Position numbers and translations under genes: made by a program
In this document: positions 6,231 through 8,657 of the stretch, one piece after another
Layout: each line of letters starts with the position of its first letter
How positions within the stretch are numbered: position 1 is the first letter of the stretch
Source: an uncultured Clostridia bacterium
GTDB taxonomy: Bacteria > Bacillota > Clostridia > UBA1381
Reading direction: 5' to 3'
NCBI GenBank assembly: GCA_945948775.1
Contig: CAMFCK010000021.1
Location: 1 to 8,657 of the forward strand
DNA length: 8,657 nucleotides
Notes under the pieces: generated by a model
What the model was told of the DNA's origin: nothing
The model's input: only the letters and a program-made list of their open reading frames with translations
Database searches by the model: none

Positions 6231-7259
6231 ATGAATGAAGAATTATTGAACGCTCTTGCAGACCTGTGCGAGGAAAAAGGGCTTGAAAAGGATGTAATAC
6301 TGGACGCCCTTGAGGCGGCGCTTGTGGCTGCATATAAGAGAAACTTCAACTCGGCTCAGAATGTTGAGGTTCAGATCGACAGGGAAACCGGCGGCGTACA
6401 TGTTTATATGCAGAAAACCGTTGTTGATGAAGAGGATTATGTCGATCCTCAGGAGGAAATCCCGATAGCAGAAGCAAAGAATATAAGCGGTGTGTATGAG
6501 GTGGGAGATATTGTCAACATCGAGGTTACACCGCGGAATTTCGGCAGAATTGCCGCTATGACGGCAAAGCAGGTGGTAACGCAGCGTATACGCGAGGCGG
6601 AGCGCGGTATAATATACAGCGAATTTACCGAAAAAGCAAATGATATAATAAGCGGACGCATAAGCCGTATAGAACGCGGAAATGTGTTTGTTGATATAGG
6701 CAAGCTTGAAGCAATGCTGCCTGTTAACGAACAGCCGTCCAATGAGCGCTATGAGGTCGGTCAGATGATAAAATGCTATGTTTCCGAGGTGCGCAACGGT
6801 ACAAAGGGAACGCAGATTATGCTCTCAAGAACACATCCCGGATTGGTGAAAAGATTATTTTACCGTGAGATACCGGAAATTGCGGATGGAATTGTCGAAA
6901 TAAAAGGCATAGCGCGCGAGGCAGGCTCAAGAACAAAGATAGCCGTCTGGTCAGAGGATCCGAATGTCGATCCGCAGGGCGCATGCATCGGCCCGAAGGG
7001 TGTTCGCGTGCAGGCGATTGGCGACGAGCTTAAGGACGAAAAAATAGATATTGTAAAGTGGAGTGAAAATCCGGCTGAATTTATTTCAGCAAGCCTTAGT
7101 CCGTCAAAGGTTCTAAGCGTTGAGATAAACGAGGAGGAAAAGTCGGCAAGAGTGACCGTACCTGAATATCAGCTTTCGCTGGCAATAGGCAAGTCCGGAC
7201 AGAATGTGCGTCTTGCCGTAAGACTGACAGGCTGGAAGATCGACATTTCGGCAGAATAG
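6231..7259 (+). CDS. nusA: Transcription termination/antitermination factor NusA
   Basis: NusA binds RNA polymerase and nascent RNA, promoting pausing, hairpin-dependent termination and antitermination complexes. The 342 residues show the N-terminal polymerase-binding domain (1-125, ending FGRIAAMTAKQVVTQRIREAE), S1 (about 135-200, GRISRIERGNVFVDIG), KH1 (GACIGPKG at 250-257) and KH2 (AIGKSGQNVRLA at 318-329). It stops right after KH2 and lacks the acidic repeats of proteobacterial NusA, as is usual in Firmicutes. The start is ATG at 6231, about 12 bases after AAAGGAA (6212-6218), a rather long spacing. An out-of-frame ATG at 6218 opens a six-codon frame ending in TGA at 6236-6238, which overlaps the nusA start and might lower initiation. 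Probably autoregulates through the leader hairpin. Confidence 0.97.
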   Translation: MNEELLNALADLCEEKGLEKDVILDALEAALVAAYKRNFNSAQNVEVQIDRETGGVHVYMQKTVVDEEDYVDPQEEIPIAEAKNISGVYEVGDIVNIEVTPRNFGRIAAMTAKQVVTQRIREAERGIIYSEFTEKANDIISGRISRIERGNVFVDIGKLEAMLPVNEQPSNERYEVGQMIKCYVSEVRNGTKGTQIMLSRTHPGLVKRLFYREIPEIADGIVEIKGIAREAGSRTKIAVWSEDPNVDPQGACIGPKGVRVQAIGDELKDEKIDIVKWSENPAEFISASLSPSKVLSVEINEEEKSARVTVPEYQLSLAIGKSGQNVRLAVRLTGWKIDISAE

Positions 7260-7291
7260 GAATAATATATTTATAGCAGGAAGTGAAGAAA

Positions 7292-7582
7292 GTGACGCAT
7301 ATCCCTGAAAGAATGTGCGCGGGCTGCAGAAAAAAAGCTCCTAAGCAAAGCCTGCTGCGGCTGACGGCAGCCGGGGGCAGCATAATTATAGATGAAAAGC
7401 AGAACATACAATCGCGCGGTATATATGTATGCCGCGACGAAAAGTGCATAGCGGCGATGAAAAAGAAAAAATCACTCTCGCGGCTGTTCAGGCAAAATAT
7501 TCCCGATGAGTTATATGAAAAGCTTATTGAAAAATGTAAAAACGGAGCATGCAGCACGCAGAGGGGTGGTTTTAGTGGATAA
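7292..7582 (+). CDS. rnpM: RNase P modulator RnpM (YlxR family)
   Basis: This small basic YlxR-family protein of 96 residues is always found between nusA and the L7Ae gene in Firmicutes; in B. subtilis it was reported to bind RNase P RNA and was renamed RnpM. Visible are the family start HIPERMCAGCRKKAPKQSLLRL and a basic C-terminal half. Four cysteines occur as CAGC and CRDEKC, a possible metal site (inference). The chosen start is GTG at 7292, 8 bases after AGGAAG; GTG at 7283, three codons earlier, lies 1 base after AGGA and seems too close, but it cannot be excluded (99 residues). Its end overlaps the next gene by 8 bases, suggesting coupled translation. The older symbol is ylxR. Confidence 0.93.
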   Translation: MTHIPERMCAGCRKKAPKQSLLRLTAAGGSIIIDEKQNIQSRGIYVCRDEKCIAAMKKKKSLSRLFRQNIPDELYEKLIEKCKNGACSTQRGGFSG

Positions 7583-7895
7583 GGCGCTTGGTCTTTTGGG
7601 ATTGGCATGCCGGGCAGGGCGTATCTCAGGCGGAAGCGACGCCGCAGAGGACGCTGTGCGTTCGGGCAAGGCAGAATTAGTGATAATTGCGGAGGATACT
7701 TCGGCTAATGGAAAAAAAGCCATATGCGACTGCTGCAGGCATTATGGGGTTAAATATATTACTTATTCCACAAAGGCGGAGCTTGGCAGAGCAATCGGCA
7801 GAGAGCTTCGGACAGTGGTGGCGGTAAATGACGCGGGGTTTGCCGCGGCGATAGAAAAAAGGATTGCAGAGGTTAGCGAAGAAAGGAAGGGTTAA
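7575..7895 (+). CDS. ylxQ: L7Ae/L30e-family RNA-binding protein (YlxQ)
   Basis: This 106-residue protein of the L7Ae/L30e/S12e family binds kink-turn-like RNA and is often annotated as ribosomal protein L7Ae-like. It shows KALGLLGLACRAGRISGG (3-20), AELVIIAEDTSANGKK, and a C-terminal GRAIGRELRTVVAVNDAGFA, matching Firmicutes YlxQ throughout. The start is GTG at 7575, preceded by GAGGGGTGG (7561-7569). An upstream in-frame start at 7506 would add 23 residues overlapping rnpM and disagrees with the family length. It overlaps rnpM by 8 bases and ends 3 bases before infB, so these genes are translated from one message. The exact cellular role of YlxQ is poorly known. Confidence 0.93.
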   Translation: MDKALGLLGLACRAGRISGGSDAAEDAVRSGKAELVIIAEDTSANGKKAICDCCRHYGVKYITYSTKAELGRAIGRELRTVVAVNDAGFAAAIEKRIAEVSEERKG

Positions 7896-7898
7896 TTT

Positions 7899-8657
7899 AT
7901 GGCCATATTACAACCTAAAGTTCAGGAAATAGCAAAGGATCTTAAGCTGACGAGCAAGGAGATAATTGAAAAGCTGGCAAAGATGGGGCATATACTGAAG
8001 GGACCGTCAGCGCAGCTTAATGATGAGCAGCTTGGTATAATTTTTGATATTTTTACAAATATGTATGATATGGGTGACGAGCCGATAGTAAAGCCTGCGC
8101 GTGCGCCCAAGCCGGAGCCGGAGAAAAAGCCGGAGAAAACGGTCGAGGCAAAAGAAAAGCCGGCTGAAAAGAAGAAAACCGAGAAGAAGACTGATGAAAA
8201 GCCGGCTGAAAAAAAGGCAGAAACTAAGAAGCCGGAGGCGGAGAAAAAGCCTGCACCGGCTGTTGAGAAAAAACAGGAGAAGGATAAAAAGCAGGAAAAG
8301 AGCACAAAGCCTGCTAATGAGGAAAATAAGCCTGCCAAGGAAAAGAAAGCGCCGCCTGCGCCTCCGGCACCGCGAAGAAAGAAGGAGGAACCGGTTGTTG
8401 CCGTGGCAGAGGAGCTGTCGGAGGAGGATCTTGTTATCAAGACCGAGCAGACCTCAAGATATGTCGATACACGCACCTCAACGGTTGAGCTTGAAACCAT
8501 CGAAACGCGCGAGCGTCTTGAGGATATGGTAAGCGATAAGATGCAGAACATGGGCGGCAGGAGCAAGAAAAAGAAAAAGCCGAACCGTGAACGTATGCCG
8601 CGCGAACAGCAGGTAAAAGCCGAAGAGACAAAGAAAGAGAGCCGCAAGAGCGAAACA
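7899..8657 (+). CDS. infB: Translation initiation factor IF-2, N-terminal part (cut by window end)
   Basis: IF-2 is the GTPase that places initiator tRNA on the 30S subunit and promotes subunit joining. Only the first 253 codons are present, open to the window edge; the GTPase domain lies beyond. Residues 1-55 form an IF2_N helical domain (QEIAKDLKLTSKEIIEKLAK then MGHILKGPSAQLND). Residues 65-167 are a low-complexity Lys/Glu/Pro/Ala linker with repeated KPAEKK-like units, and 168-253 form a second charged segment with KKKKK. Such variable linkers are normal in IF-2. The ATG at 7899 follows GAAAGGAAGGG by 7 bases and lies 3 bases after the ylxQ stop. Last visible gene of the operon. Confidence 0.97.
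   Translation, partial: MAILQPKVQEIAKDLKLTSKEIIEKLAKMGHILKGPSAQLNDEQLGIIFDIFTNMYDMGDEPIVKPARAPKPEPEKKPEKTVEAKEKPAEKKKTEKKTDEKPAEKKAETKKPEAEKKPAPAVEKKQEKDKKQEKSTKPANEENKPAKEKKAPPAPPAPRRKKEEPVVAVAEELSEEDLVIKTEQTSRYVDTRTSTVELETIETRERLEDMVSDKMQNMGGRSKKKKKPNRERMPREQQVKAEETKKESRKSET

Noticed and set aside
7096..7608. Minus-strand frame of 170 codons opposite nusA/rnpM
   Set aside because: It overlaps three well-supported plus-strand genes and has no recognisable domain.
8101..8532. Arg-rich plus-strand open frame of 143 codons inside infB
   Set aside because: It is a frame-shifted reading of the repetitive IF-2 linker; the infB frame is open throughout and matches the family at its N-terminus.
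7922..8647. Long minus-strand open frame (241 codons, Ser/Phe-rich) opposite infB
   Set aside because: It is the mirror of the Lys/Glu-rich IF-2 linker; low complexity, no ribosome binding site, and infB is clearly the coding strand.

Overview
The window looks like chromosomal DNA of a Gram-positive member of the Clostridia (my best guess is an Oscillospirales/Ruminococcaceae-like gut anaerobe). The reasons are the gene order rimP-nusA-rnpM-L7Ae-infB, which is the Firmicutes arrangement; strong AGGAGG-type ribosome binding sites; consensus sigma-A promoters; a short NusA without C-terminal acidic repeats; and GTG/TTG starts. The genus assignment is inference. I see no mobile element, CRISPR array, tRNA, rRNA or phage gene.

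Left part (1-808): a plus-strand gene encodes a stand-alone protein with two ACT domains. Its stop codon is followed at once by a 20-bp G.U-containing hairpin. A second hairpin at 750-795 has T-runs on both sides and separates this gene from the converging ilv operon.

Middle (809-5574): branched-chain amino acid synthesis. ilvB (acetolactate synthase catalytic subunit), ilvN (its ACT regulatory subunit) and ilvC (ketol-acid reductoisomerase) form a tight minus-strand operon. ilvE (branched-chain aminotransferase) is transcribed divergently. Together they supply the first two steps and the last step to valine and isoleucine; ilvD (dehydratase) is not in the window. The 492-bp divergent spacer holds one good sigma-A promoter for each direction. 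It also holds two near-identical 16-bp palindromes exactly 147 bp apart (14 helical turns), which look like operator sites for a shared regulator. No T-box leader is visible.

Right part (5575-8657): the nusA operon, with rimP (30S maturation), nusA (transcription elongation/termination), rnpM (ylxR), an L7Ae-type RNA-binding protein (ylxQ) and the 5' part of infB (IF-2), which runs off the window. Its promoter lies just after ilvE, and an attenuator-like hairpin with a broken U-tract lies between the promoter and rimP, which fits NusA autoregulation.

This is mainly core metabolism and translation machinery. The points of interest are regulatory (paired palindromes, leader hairpins, strand-specific hairpin) and enzymatic (an active-site Trp-to-His change in IlvB). 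I did not find convincing evidence of a wholly new system.
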